A stretch of 64,000 nt of DNA. Origin: Alcanivorax quisquiliarum (GTDB lineage: Bacteria > Pseudomonadota > Gammaproteobacteria > Pseudomonadales > Alcanivoracaceae). The position numbers were made by a program, and so were the translations under genes. Positions 16,856 to 25,281 of the stretch are shown here, piece by piece. The notes below the pieces were generated by a model, which had not been told where the DNA came from, did no database searches, and saw only the letters and a list, made by a program, of their open reading frames with translations. The stretch lies in assembly GCF_023051175.1 (NCBI RefSeq), contig NZ_JALKII010000001.1, positions 618,501-682,500 of the forward strand, in the 5' to 3' direction. Positions within the stretch are counted from its first letter, which is position 1; the number at the start of each line of letters is the position of its first letter.

Positions 16856-17467
16856 CTATCGCAGCACCGCCTGCACCGCCGCTTCGGTAACCGCTGCACC
16901 GCCACGATAAAAATCACTCAGCACCGCGAGCCAGCGCGCCCAGCGCTGGCTCGCCGGGTTCAGGGTGCCAAGCCGTGCCAGTGCAGCGGCTAGCACCGCC
17001 TCGCGGAAAGCGCGTTCATCGGCGGCACCGCCATCAAGGTTGTCCACCGATACCCGGAAACGATGCCCGCAGGCAGCGCAGAAGAGCAACTCCAGTGCCT
17101 GTGGCGCCACTTCCACTTGCTCGAACAGGCGCTGTTGCGCAACATCCCGGCCATCAGGCGCATACCAGTAACCGTAATCATCCTGCCTGCGCCGTGCCGT
17201 ACCTGCCACACACCAGTGCGCCACCTCATGGAGCGCACTGCGAAAATAATCACGGGTATAAATAATCCGCGCTGGCGGCCCGGCCAGATAGATCGGCTCG
17301 TCGCCGCCACCGCAGAGCACCGTATCGAACTCGGCATGAAACGCTTGCCGAAAAAGGCGCTCCAGATCACGACTGTCGAACGGACGCACAGCCGGCGACG
17401 CAGCCTCCAGCACCGGTGCAGCAGCGCTGTGCAAAGTGATTACCGAATCAGAGCATGAGCGAGACAT
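16856..17467 (-). CDS. epmC: Elongation factor P hydroxylase EpmC
   Basis: 203 residues from ATG 17467; ATG 17476 gives 206. EpmC (YfcM) hydroxylates the beta-lysylated lysine of EF-P, the last step of that modification. Diagnostic stretches are visible: FHAEFDTVLCGGGDEPIYLA, the metal-binding HEVAHWCVAG, DYGYWYAPDGRD and CAACGHRFRVSVDNLDGG. The protein is slightly longer at the N-terminus than E. coli EpmC. A candidate structured RNA element lies directly upstream on the same strand (17535-17690). No epmA, epmB or efp gene is in the window. Confidence 0.9.
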   Translation of the reverse strand: MSRSCSDSVITLHSAAAPVLEAASPAVRPFDSRDLERLFRQAFHAEFDTVLCGGGDEPIYLAGPPARIIYTRDYFRSALHEVAHWCVAGTARRRQDDYGYWYAPDGRDVAQQRLFEQVEVAPQALELLFCAACGHRFRVSVDNLDGGAADERAFREAVLAAALARLGTLNPASQRWARWLAVLSDFYRGGAAVTEAAVQAVLR

Positions 17468-17534
17468 GGGCGGCATTATGCCCGATAACAGGCCCGCGAG
17501 CGTAGTGCACGCGCCAGCCCATTCGCGAAAAGCG

Positions 17535-17690
17535 CCTCGTCGATTTCCGTGGAGCCATTTCCGACATCTGCTAAAAGCACCGACAGGTTGCCCAGAATAC
17601 CGGTCTTTTTCCTGCCCTCGTCCTTAACGAGACCAACGCAGCATTGAGCAGCCGCAGGCTGGCCCGAGGGTTGGGCTGTGCGAATAAGGG
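17535..17690 (-). ncRNA. Candidate structured RNA element, copy A (5' of epmC)
   Basis: It shares seven ordered blocks with copy B at 29605-29768. On the plus strand these are TCGTCGAT, ATTTCCGA, AAAGCACC, GCCCAG, CAGCAT, TGGGCT and TGCGAAT. Over the best 46 aligned bases about 33 match. Small insertions between blocks break any shared reading frame, which argues against a protein. Read on the minus strand, GCAC and GCCCA near the 5' side can pair with TGGGC and GTGC farther on, in nested order, in both copies. It could be a cis-regulatory leader of epmC, a small RNA, or a dispersed repeat. Confidence 0.4.
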
Positions 17691-17895
17691 ACAGGAAGGA
17701 GAGGAAGCTACGAACATACAGCATTCAGGATACCAGCTACATGCTAAACCGCTTTCAGCTGACTTCAGTAGCGGTTTCCAAAAAACCGCCAAAGCCCATC
17801 AATATTGGATAGTAACGAGTGCCAGCAAAATACTGTGGCAGAGTGGGGCTATGCGCTACCAGAACGGTCTTTCTACTCAACCTCGGCCTGGCGCT

Positions 17896-17936
17896 GCAAT
17901 AAAAAGACGCCCGATGCCTCGCAGCGGGCGTCTTGA
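17896..17936 (-). terminator. Rho-independent terminator of the acyl-CoA dehydrogenase gene
   Basis: AAGACGCCCG (17904-17913) and CGGGCGTCTT (17925-17934) form a perfect 10-bp stem with an 11-nt loop. On the minus strand it runs into a T-rich tract, placing it as the terminator about 130 bases after the gene ending at 18066. Confidence 0.85.
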
Positions 17937-18065
17937 AGTGCAACAAGTGCCGGGCTATTCCAAGGGCGTATTTCAGGCTCTCGTTTCAGGGCTCATTTCA
18001 AGGCCATTGCAGGCGCCTGAGTGAGGATCAGAGATAGCGCTGTATGCCCTGGATTGCACACCCGT

Positions 18066-19214
18066 TCAGAGCCCGAGCTGTTTGGCAATCACCTCATTCA
18101 TGATTTCGTAGGTGCCGCCACCGATCGCCAGGATGCGATTATCCCGCGACAGCCGCTCGACCACACTTTCACGCATGAAGCCCATGCCACCAAACAATTG
18201 CACCGCATCGTAGGTCACGCGATCCGACACATTGGTGGCGAAGTTTTTTGCCATCGACACTTCCTTGACGCAGTTCTGGCCCGCCTGGATTTTCGCTGCC
18301 ACGCGATAAGTGAACTCGCGGCTGGCCTCCACCAGTGTCGCCATCTCTGCCAGCTTATGACGCGTCACCTGAAAACCTGCCAGCGTGCGGCCAAATGCCT
18401 CGCGCTGCTTGACGTAATCAATGCTGTGCTCCAGTGCCAACTGCGCCGTCATGGTGGCCATCACGCACAGCATCAACCGCTCCATCTGGAAGTTGGTCAT
18501 GATGCAGAAAAAGCCGCCGTTCTCCGGGCCAATCAGGTTGGCCGCCGGTATCCGGCAATCCTCGAAGAACAGCTCCGCTGTGTCACTCGCCCACCAGCCG
18601 GTCTTTTTCAGGTTGCGACCGACGGTGAAACCCGGCGTGCCCTTCTCGATCAGCAGCAGGCTGACACCGCCAAAGCCGGTATCCCCTGTCCGCACCGCCA
18701 CGGTGTAATAATCAGCACGCACGCCGGAGGTGATGAATGTCTTGCTGCCATTGACCACATAACGGTCACCATCGCGCACGGCACGGGTGCGCAAATTGGC
18801 CACATCCGAACCACCGCCGGGCTCGGTAATAGCCAGCGCGATGATTTTCTCGCCACGCAGCACGGGCGGCACGATACGCTCCTTGAGCTCGTCCGTGCCC
18901 CACTTCCACACCGGCGGCAGCCCGATATCCAGCGAACCCAGGCTCGCCACCAGCCCACCGGAGGTGCTGCGCATCAACTCCTCGGATGCGGCCACTTTCA
19001 GAAACACATCGGACTCCCCGGCGCCGCCGTAGGCTTCCGGGTGGCCAATGCCCAACAGGCCGATACTGGCGGCCTTGGTATAAAGCTCTCGGGGAAATTC
19101 ACCCGCTTCTTCCCACTCGTCTATGTGCGGAAGGATCTCTTTCTCGACAAATTTGCGCGTGCTTTCACGCACCATGCGATGGGTATCGTTGAAATAGTCC
19201 AGACTGGCGTTCAT
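18066..19214 (-). CDS. Acyl-CoA dehydrogenase, LCAD/isovaleryl-CoA dehydrogenase-like
   Basis: 382 residues, a standard four-helix, beta, four-helix acyl-CoA dehydrogenase using FAD. The conserved segments ALAITEPGGGSDVANLRT and KTFITSGVRADYYTVAVRTG bind substrate and flavin. At the usual MCAD base position (YEGT) the protein has IGGGTYEIM, while FQMERL carries Glu245 in the helix-G position used by long-chain and isovaleryl enzymes, so that residue is the likely base. The substrate cannot be fixed. A perfect inverted repeat 57 bases upstream (19271-19288) is a candidate TetR-type operator, and a strong terminator follows. Confidence 0.92.
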   Translation of the reverse strand: MNASLDYFNDTHRMVRESTRKFVEKEILPHIDEWEEAGEFPRELYTKAASIGLLGIGHPEAYGGAGESDVFLKVAASEELMRSTSGGLVASLGSLDIGLPPVWKWGTDELKERIVPPVLRGEKIIALAITEPGGGSDVANLRTRAVRDGDRYVVNGSKTFITSGVRADYYTVAVRTGDTGFGGVSLLLIEKGTPGFTVGRNLKKTGWWASDTAELFFEDCRIPAANLIGPENGGFFCIMTNFQMERLMLCVMATMTAQLALEHSIDYVKQREAFGRTLAGFQVTRHKLAEMATLVEASREFTYRVAAKIQAGQNCVKEVSMAKNFATNVSDRVTYDAVQLFGGMGFMRESVVERLSRDNRILAIGGGTYEIMNEVIAKQLGL

Positions 19215-19270
19215 GGGTGGCCTCGATGGATGCAGTCGAAATGCAGTCGAAAAGCAGAGACGCCGACACT

Positions 19271-19288
19271 ACCAAGCAAGCGCTTGGT
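19271..19288. promoter_or_regulatory. Operator-like inverted repeat before the acyl-CoA dehydrogenase gene
   Basis: ACCAAGCAAGCGCTTGGT has perfect 7-bp arms (ACCAAGC/GCTTGGT) and a 4-bp spacer. It is placed 57 bases before the start codon, where a TetR-family repressor of fatty-acid genes would act. The cognate regulator is not adjacent. Confidence 0.55.
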
Positions 19289-19402
19289 TCGCAATGACAG
19301 AAAACGCCAGCAACAGGTCTGAATGTCAAAAAAACGCATGGAAGTAACGGCTGAATAATCAGGAGCACAGACGCGCGTATAGGCTGCGTATAGCGAGTGT
19401 CG

Positions 19403-19440
19403 CGGGTATCCGGAGTATCGTATCGGGAGTATCGGGGTAC
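19403..19440. repeat. Imperfect GGAGTATCG-type tandem repeats
   Basis: CGGGTATC, CGGAGTATCG and TATCGGGAGTATCGGGG follow one another as degenerate copies, flanked by GCGTATA motifs. No function is apparent. Confidence 0.5.
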
Positions 19441-19573
19441 GGCGCGTATAGATTACACCAGGCGGCAGGCGCTACTCCGCGCTGGCGAGATCGCTCGCCG
19501 AAGAAATGGATGAGAAAAAGACGACCAGCCCTGCACCCTTGCGCCGCCACGGTCACGACAGCGGCGGTGCGTC

Positions 19574-20170
19574 TCAGACAGGCCGCCGCCCGCGAAACGC
19601 GTGCGCCAGCGTGGCCCCGTCGACAAACTCCAGTTCGCCGCCCATGGGCACACCCTGGGCAATACGGCTGACGGTTACAGCGGTGCCGGCCACCATTTCC
19701 AGAATGTAATGCGCGGTGGCTTCGCCTTCTATCGTGGTGCCGGTGGCCAGGATGATTTCGTTGATACTGCCCGCCTGCACCTGCTCTTCCAGTTGATCGA
19801 GCCCGATCTGGCGCGGGCCCATGCCGTCGATGGGCGACAGCTGGCCGAGCAATACGAAATAACGGCCCCGGTATTCACCGGATTGCTCTATCGCGATCAC
19901 GTCCGCAGGCGAGGACACCACACACACCTGCCCCTGGTCCCGGCGCGAATCCGCGCACACCGGGCAGAGGCCGCCTTCGGCGAAATTCCTGCACCGCTCG
20001 CACTGCCGCACGCCATCCATGGCCTGCCCCAAGGCAGCGGCCAGATGTCGCCCGCCCTCCCGGTTGCGCTCCAGCAAGTGATACGCCATACGCTGCGCGG
20101 AGCGTGGCCCCACGCCTGGCAGGCAGGTAAACGCATCAATCAGGCCTTGCACCAGGGGGCTATGTTTCAC
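19574..20170 (-). CDS. recR: Recombination mediator protein RecR
   Basis: 198 residues, the normal length. RecR works with RecO and RecF to load RecA on gapped DNA. The helix-hairpin-helix [18 protein letters not shown] is near the N-terminus, followed by the C4 zinc finger (Cys57, 60, 69, 72) and the Toprim domain ([20 protein letters not shown]). It is the last gene of the ffs-dnaX-ybaB-recR block, 10 bases after ybaB, the arrangement found in many proteobacteria. Confidence 0.97.
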   Translation of the reverse strand: MKHSPLVQGLIDAFTCLPGVGPRSAQRMAYHLLERNREGGRHLAAALGQAMDGVRQCERCRNFAEGGLCPVCADSRRDQGQVCVVSSPADVIAIEQSGEYRGRYFVLLGQLSPIDGMGPRQIGLDQLEEQVQAGSINEIILATGTTIEGEATAHYILEMVAGTAVTVSRIAQGVPMGGELEFVDGATLAHAFRGRRPV

Positions 20171-20180
20171 CGGATCGCTC

Positions 20181-20501
20181 CTAGAACAGCTTGAAGCCCG
20201 GCGGCATCGGCATGCCCGCCGTGACGCCGGCCATCTTGTCCTGCTGGTGCCGCTCTACCCGGCGCACCGCATCATTGACGGCAGCGGCCAGCAAATCTTC
20301 CAGCATTTCCTTGTCTTCGCCCATCAGGGCTGGATCAATTTCCACGCGGCGCACGTCGTGCCGGCCATTCATGGTCACCTTGACCATGCCGGCGCCTGCT
20401 TCGCCCACCACTTCCGCGTTGGCGATTTCATCTTGCGCCTGCTTCATTTTTTCCTGCATGGCCTGCGCCTGCTTCATCAGGCTGTTGATATCGAAATCCA
20501 T
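20181..20501 (-). CDS. ybaB: YbaB/EbfC family nucleoid-associated protein
   Basis: 106 residues, standard for the family. The sequence opens with the Met/Gln/Lys-rich helix [20 protein letters not shown], followed by the strand motif [20 protein letters not shown] and a C-terminal helix with a Gly/Met/Pro tail. EbfC-type proteins bind DNA as dimers. It sits between dnaX and recR as expected and shares their transcript: 15 bases after dnaX, 10 before recR. Confidence 0.95.
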   Translation of the reverse strand: MDFDINSLMKQAQAMQEKMKQAQDEIANAEVVGEAGAGMVKVTMNGRHDVRRVEIDPALMGEDKEMLEDLLAAAVNDAVRRVERHQQDKMAGVTAGMPMPPGFKLF

Positions 20502-20516
20502 GCTGTCCTCACTGGG

Positions 20517-22496
20517 CTAATGGCCCTCGGTTTCGGGTGGCTCAATGGAGTGTTCATCGAGGCGACCGTTGAAGGTTTCAAGTAGCAATCGCACTGTGGC
20601 GTCTTCACTGAGTGCGGCTTTCGCCTGATCCAGCTGTTGCTGGCGCCGGCGGGCAGCCAGCTCGTCGGGCGTGTCACTGGCGGTGTCATCCACCTGTAGC
20701 GACACGCTGACGCTGTGGCCGAGATAGCTGCCGAGACCCTCCTCCAGCGCCTGCAAGCGCTCGCGGCCGGCGAGCACTTCGTAGCCGGCGCGCATCGCCA
20801 ATTGCCAGCGGCCTTCGCTACGGCTCACCAGTACACAGTTGCGCGCCAGATTGCGCACGACGCCTTCCACCGGCAGCCGCTCCACCAGCGATGCCCACCA
20901 GGCTGCGGGATCGGCCAGCTCGCGCTCATCGGGCTGCGCAGTGGCGGCGGGTGCCGGCCGGGCGGGTGCGGCCTCCGCGGATGCCGTGTGCGCAGGCGTT
21001 GCCGGCGCGGGTGGCTCGGGCTCAAACCGAGACTCGGGCCGGGGTTCAGGCCGGGAGGACTCGCCAGCCTTGAGGGCGGATTGCGGTGTGGCGTCACCGG
21101 ATGTCGCAGCCGGGCGCTGGCTTGCAGCAAGCTGCTCGCTCAGGCTGGGCATGGGCTGCGACGGCTCAGGCGGGGATTCAGGCTCGCGTTCAGATGTGGG
21201 CGCTGGCGCCGATTCAGGTGCGAGCTCAGATTTGGGCTCAGGTGCGAGCCCATGTGCAAGTTCAGGCGTGGGCGCCTGCTCAGGCATACCGGGCGCGTAC
21301 GAGCGCGGCGGCGCGGTGGGCGCCGAGTCAGGCGCCGGGCGCGGGGCGGCCGCCAGCACCGGCGCACTGTGCACCGGCGCTGGCTCAGAAGGCTTTTTTA
21401 CCGGGGCTGGCCCTCCTGCGATCACCCCATCGGGACGAAACACCAGCATCCGCAGCAGGATCATCTCAAGCCCGGCACGGGCATCGGGCACCTCGGGCAA
21501 ATCACGCCGGCCACGCACAGCCACGTCATAAAACAGTTGCAGTTGTTCGGCCTGGAAGGCGCCCGCCAGCTCTGTGAGTGATGCTTCGCTCTCACGCTGC
21601 GGCACGATTTGTGCCACCGCCAGGCGATGCAACATGGTGATCAGTTCATCCAGTAGCGACAGCTCATCCGGGCTGTGCTCGGCCACCTGATCCAGCGCAG
21701 CCAGCAAGGCGGCCGGATCAGCCTCTGCCAGCGCCCGCAGCAGCACCAGCACATGAGCTCGATCCACGGTGCCGAGCATGCTGCCAACCTGGCTCTCCGT
21801 CAGATGCTCGCCGCTGAAGGCGATGGCCTGATCGGCAAGGCTCAGCGCATCACGCATGGAGCCGCGTGCCGCACGCCCCAGCTGCATCAGCGCGCCATCT
21901 TCGAAGCGGATCATTTCACGCTCCAGCAACAGCTTCAGATGGCTGGCGATGCGATCCGCCGGCAGGCCCTTGAGATTGAATTGCAGGCAGCGCGACAGAA
22001 TGGTCACGGGCAGTTTCTGCGGATCGGTAGTGGCAAGCAGGAACTTCACATGCGGCGGCGGCTCTTCCAATGTCTTCAGCAGCGCGTTGAAGCTGTGCGT
22101 GGAGAGCATGTGCACTTCGTCGATCAGGTAAACCTTGTAGCGGCCGCGTGTCGGCGCGTACTGCACGTTATCCAGCAGCTCACGGGTATCTTCCACCTTG
22201 GTGCGGCTGGCCGCGTCCACTTCGATCAGATCGACAAAGCGGCCCTCGGCAATTTCCTGGCAGCTGTCACAGACACCACAAGGCTGCGAGCTGACACCCT
22301 GCTCGCAATTCAGGCATTTGGCGAGAATCCGGGCGATGGTCGTCTTGCCACATCCGCGGGTGCCGGTAAACAGGTAGGCATGGTGCAGACGGTCCTGATC
22401 CAGCGCGTGTGTGAGCGCTTTCGAGACGTGCTCCTGGCCCACCAGTTCGGCAAAGGTGCGAGGCCGGTATTTACGCGCAAGAACCTGATAATTCAT
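20517..22496 (-). CDS. dnaX: DNA polymerase III subunits gamma and tau DnaX
   Basis: 659 residues (tau form). The AAA+ clamp-loader module is intact: Walker A GTRGCGKT (residues 45-52), zinc cysteines in CLNCEQGVSSQPCGVCDSC, Walker B VYLIDEVHML and the SRC sensor (ILSRCLQF). Residues about 370-530 are a Pro/Ala/Glu-rich linker, then the tau-specific C-terminal domain that binds polymerase and helicase. An in-frame A AAA AAG heptamer at codons 366-368 with an upstream Shine-Dalgarno-like AGGAGGG and a downstream stem-loop predicts a programmed -1 frameshift. This would yield a gamma form of about 370 residues that ends at TGA 21387-21385. Confidence 0.97.
   Translation of the reverse strand: MNYQVLARKYRPRTFAELVGQEHVSKALTHALDQDRLHHAYLFTGTRGCGKTTIARILAKCLNCEQGVSSQPCGVCDSCQEIAEGRFVDLIEVDAASRTKVEDTRELLDNVQYAPTRGRYKVYLIDEVHMLSTHSFNALLKTLEEPPPHVKFLLATTDPQKLPVTILSRCLQFNLKGLPADRIASHLKLLLEREMIRFEDGALMQLGRAARGSMRDALSLADQAIAFSGEHLTESQVGSMLGTVDRAHVLVLLRALAEADPAALLAALDQVAEHSPDELSLLDELITMLHRLAVAQIVPQRESEASLTELAGAFQAEQLQLFYDVAVRGRRDLPEVPDARAGLEMILLRMLVFRPDGVIAGGPAPVKKPSEPAPVHSAPVLAAAPRPAPDSAPTAPPRSYAPGMPEQAPTPELAHGLAPEPKSELAPESAPAPTSEREPESPPEPSQPMPSLSEQLAASQRPAATSGDATPQSALKAGESSRPEPRPESRFEPEPPAPATPAHTASAEAAPARPAPAATAQPDERELADPAAWWASLVERLPVEGVVRNLARNCVLVSRSEGRWQLAMRAGYEVLAGRERLQALEEGLGSYLGHSVSVSLQVDDTASDTPDELAARRRQQQLDQAKAALSEDATVRLLLETFNGRLDEHSIEPPETEGH
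21352..21417 (-). promoter_or_regulatory. Programmed -1 ribosomal frameshift cassette in dnaX
   Basis: Three parts are visible on the minus strand. AGGAGGG (21417-21411) lies 11 nt before the slippery heptamer AAAAAAG (21399-21393), which is in frame as A AAA AAG. After 8 nt comes a hairpin with arms GCCAGCGCCGG and CCGGTGCTGGC (21384-21352), 11 bp with one G-U pair. After slippage the new frame reads Ala-Phe-stop. E. coli dnaX has the same heptamer, an upstream AGGGAG at a similar distance and a downstream hairpin. Confidence 0.88.
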
Positions 22497-22605
22497 GTAT
22501 TCCGCAGCCGTGAAGTGAAGAAGGCAATGCTAGCGTAGCCACGCCCGGACTGCCAGCAGACGCAGCGGCCTCCCACATGCGCACAGCAGCGCGGGCCTGA
22601 AATGG

Positions 22606-22715
<110 letters not shown>

Positions 22716-22801
22716 CATTAACATCTGGCTCGGCACAGAAGTGCACAAGCTGAAGAGGCGCGCATTGTGGCGAATGGCGCCGGGCTTTGCAACCGCCCGG
22801 C

Positions 22802-25156
22802 TCACCGGGCTGCCTGCCAATGGGGCCAGCTGCCCAGCACTTCTGTCTCGAACCGTTCTGCCGCCAGTGGACGCGCCACCAGGTAGCCTTGCACATCGTC
22901 ACAGCCGAGCGATTCGAGCAATTGCAACTGCCCCGTTGTCTCCACCCCTTCGGCCAGCACGCGCAAGCCGAGGTTCGAGGCCAGCTCGATAATGCTCGCC
23001 ACCAGCACCCGGTCGTGCGTGTCGTGCTCGATGTCGCGAATAAACGAGCGGTCGATTTTTACGGTATCCACCGGCAACGAACGCAAATGAGATAACGACG
23101 AAAAACCGGTGCCGAAATCATCCAGCGACAAGCCGTAACCCAGCGCCCGCAGCCGCCCGAGCACGCGCACCGCATCATCCATATCCCGCATCGCCGAGCT
23201 TTCGGTAATTTCGAATTCCAGCTGCGCGGGCGACAAGCCATAGCGCTGGCGCAGCTTTTCGATCCGCTCCACCAGCAACTCATCGAACAGCTGCCGTGCG
23301 GACAAATTGATCGACAACACCAACGGCGTGGCCTGAGCCGGCCAACGGGACAGCGTTTGGCAGGCTTGCTCCATCACCCAGTAACCCAGCCGCAGTATCT
23401 GTCCGGTTTCTTCCGCTACCGGGATAAATTCCTGCGGCGGAATCTCCTCGCCGTCCGGGGTGCGCCAGCGCAGCAGCACTTCCGCACCGGCCAGCACACG
23501 GCCATCCAGATGCATGCGCGGCTGAAACGCCAGCCACAACTCGCGCGCCGGCTCAAGGCGCTTGAGCAGCGTGGCTATTTCGGCGGTGCGATTCAGCTGC
23601 GCGAGCATTTCCGGGCGATAGAAGCAATGCTTGTTCTTGCCGGCGCGCTTGGCTTCATACATCGCCAGATCGGCGCTGCGCACCAGCTCCTCCACATCGG
23701 CACCATGCCCCGGATACCAGGCCAGCCCGACACTGCCGCTGAGAATGAATTCGATGCCGTTGAAGGCAACCGGCTCGCGCACCGCCAGCAACAGCTGATC
23801 AACCCACGCTTGAGCCTGTGGTGCCGTCATGCCCGGTGCAAACAGTACGAACTCATCGCCGCTGTAGCGCGCTGCCAGAGTGTGATCGCCGGTCAGTCTG
23901 ACCAGCCGCCGGGCGATGGCGACCAGCGCCGCATCCCCCGCCTTGTGGCCCAGTGAATCATTCAGCAGCTTGAAATCATCGAGATCCAGAAATGCCAGCA
24001 AGCCGCTTTGCTGCCCGGCCAACCGCTCGCGCAAACGCCGCTCGAAGCAGCGCCGGTTCGGCAGCCCGGTCAGCCCGTCGTGATCGGCCAGATGCGCCAG
24101 CTTTTCCTCATGTCGCCGCCGCTCGGAAATATCGCGCACGATTGCTACATATTGCCGCGAGGCGTCCAGGTGCATATCCGAAACGGTGATTTCCACCGGA
24201 AACAAACGGCCGTCCCGGTGGCGTGCGGTAAACTCCCAGGGCCGCGAGCCCACCTGGCCGGCGCCCACCCGTGCGTTGAGCCGCAGCAGCGATCGGCGCT
24301 GCGTTTCGTGCAGCGCAGCCGGCGCCAGCAACGTCACCGGCTCGCCCAGTACCTGTTGTGCCTGGTAGCCGAAGATGCGTTCGGCCGCTCGGTTGAAGCC
24401 TGTCAGCAGCCCTTCCGGTGAGCAAATGACCACGCCATCGGAAATCTGCCCCAGCAAGGCATCGGTCAGCTCACGCAGCTCTGTTTCCCGGCGGCGGCTG
24501 TAACGCACATGCGCCAGCGCCCGTTCACCAGCATCCAGCGCCTGTGCCGCCAGCCGCTGTTCGCGGCGGGCCCAGATCAGCAACAACGCCACGGCCGTCA
24601 GATAATGCAGCGCCTGGGTTGCCCCATAGCCCCACAACTGCCATGGCGAATCCGCCAGCAGCGGCACGGCCAACATATGAAAGCTCAGCAGCACACAACT
24701 GCCGGCAAAGAAATAATGCCCGTGCCAACGGTGTGTTGGCCGCTGGCGCATGAACGCCCAGCCGAGCGCCAGATAACCCAGCGCCCCCAGAACCGGCAAT
24801 ACCCGCAGCGCCTGCCCGGCCTCCTCGGCGACCAGCCACAGGCCCAGCCCGGCTAGCGCCAGCCACCGCAACGCAGCAGCCCAGCGCAGCCCGCGGAGGA
24901 ACATCCAGGCGCCACACAGCAGCAACAATGCACGCACACCAGCAGCATATTCGGATAATGGCGCCGCCAGGGCTTCGCCCGGTGGCGCCAGCGCAGGCAG
25001 CAGGTAGCGCAACGCGCCCACGGCGAACGCCGCTGCCCAGAAGAGGTAAGCGCCATGGCGCTCGCGGCGCCAGAACTGCACCATGATCAGCGCCACCAGC
25101 ACAGCACTGACGGCGCTGCCGTAAAGCAGCATGTCGTACAGGGTTGAACTCGGCAT
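22802..25156 (-). CDS. Membrane sensor with PAS, GGDEF and EAL domains
   Basis: 784 residues. The first about 200 form seven or so membrane helices (TLYDMLLYGSAVSAVLVALI onward). A PAS domain spans about 232-345 (LLGQISDGVVICSPEG), then GGDEF about 355-510 and EAL about 530-775. The GGDEF site reads Ser432-G-D-E-F in place of the first Gly; some cyclases tolerate this, so activity is uncertain. The EAL domain keeps E-V-L (559-561), SINLSARQL, EITESSAM, DDFGTGFSSL and EGVET, so c-di-GMP phosphodiesterase activity is likely. It is transcribed toward ffs and stands alone. Confidence 0.93.
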   Translation of the reverse strand: MPSSTLYDMLLYGSAVSAVLVALIMVQFWRRERHGAYLFWAAAFAVGALRYLLPALAPPGEALAAPLSEYAAGVRALLLLCGAWMFLRGLRWAAALRWLALAGLGLWLVAEEAGQALRVLPVLGALGYLALGWAFMRQRPTHRWHGHYFFAGSCVLLSFHMLAVPLLADSPWQLWGYGATQALHYLTAVALLLIWARREQRLAAQALDAGERALAHVRYSRRRETELRELTDALLGQISDGVVICSPEGLLTGFNRAAERIFGYQAQQVLGEPVTLLAPAALHETQRRSLLRLNARVGAGQVGSRPWEFTARHRDGRLFPVEITVSDMHLDASRQYVAIVRDISERRRHEEKLAHLADHDGLTGLPNRRCFERRLRERLAGQQSGLLAFLDLDDFKLLNDSLGHKAGDAALVAIARRLVRLTGDHTLAARYSGDEFVLFAPGMTAPQAQAWVDQLLLAVREPVAFNGIEFILSGSVGLAWYPGHGADVEELVRSADLAMYEAKRAGKNKHCFYRPEMLAQLNRTAEIATLLKRLEPARELWLAFQPRMHLDGRVLAGAEVLLRWRTPDGEEIPPQEFIPVAEETGQILRLGYWVMEQACQTLSRWPAQATPLVLSINLSARQLFDELLVERIEKLRQRYGLSPAQLEFEITESSAMRDMDDAVRVLGRLRALGYGLSLDDFGTGFSSLSHLRSLPVDTVKIDRSFIRDIEHDTHDRVLVASIIELASNLGLRVLAEGVETTGQLQLLESLGCDDVQGYLVARPLAAERFETEVLGSWPHWQAAR

Positions 25157-25281
25157 TTTGCTTGTTCTTCTTTTTTTGGTTATTGCAGGCTCACGCCCGT
25201 CTCGTCAGGCCAGTCACCCCCCGGCGAAGTATCCCTGACCAGCGGATCATCCCGCGCTGCTCCGCGATGTACAACTCCCGC

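Larger units (their letters stand above)
17477..18065. other. 589-bp intergenic region between epmC and an acyl-CoA dehydrogenase
   Basis: It holds the candidate RNA element (17535-17690) next to epmC and the terminator of the dehydrogenase gene (17896-17936). The part from 17690 to 17890 is less GC-rich than its surroundings and contains no convincing gene; the open frames there cross the terminator and lack ribosome binding sites. Confidence 0.6.
19215..19573. other. 359-bp intergenic region upstream of the acyl-CoA dehydrogenase gene
   Basis: It contains the operator-like inverted repeat at 19271-19288 and a run of imperfect GAGTATCG/GGGTATC repeats at 19403-19440. No gene is supported; open frames here lack ribosome binding sites. 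No clear terminator for recR is visible. Confidence 0.6.

Noticed and set aside
17476-17724. Minus-strand frame over RNA element A (contains GILGNLSVLLADVGNGSTEI)
   Set aside because: It looked like an ACT-domain fragment, but the matching copy at 29.7 kb carries small indels that break the frame, so conservation is not at the protein level.
17644-18024. Plus-strand 126-codon frame in the epmC-ACAD gap
   Set aside because: It runs through a strong terminator, lacks a ribosome binding site and has no protein-like pattern.
18021-19322. 433-codon plus-strand frame opposite the acyl-CoA dehydrogenase
   Set aside because: Antisense shadow; the minus-strand product is a complete acyl-CoA dehydrogenase with terminator and upstream operator-like site.
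21140-21367. Apparent Pro/Ala/Glu/Ser repeats, possible tandem repeat
   Set aside because: They encode the flexible linker of DnaX; copies are too irregular for a true tandem repeat.
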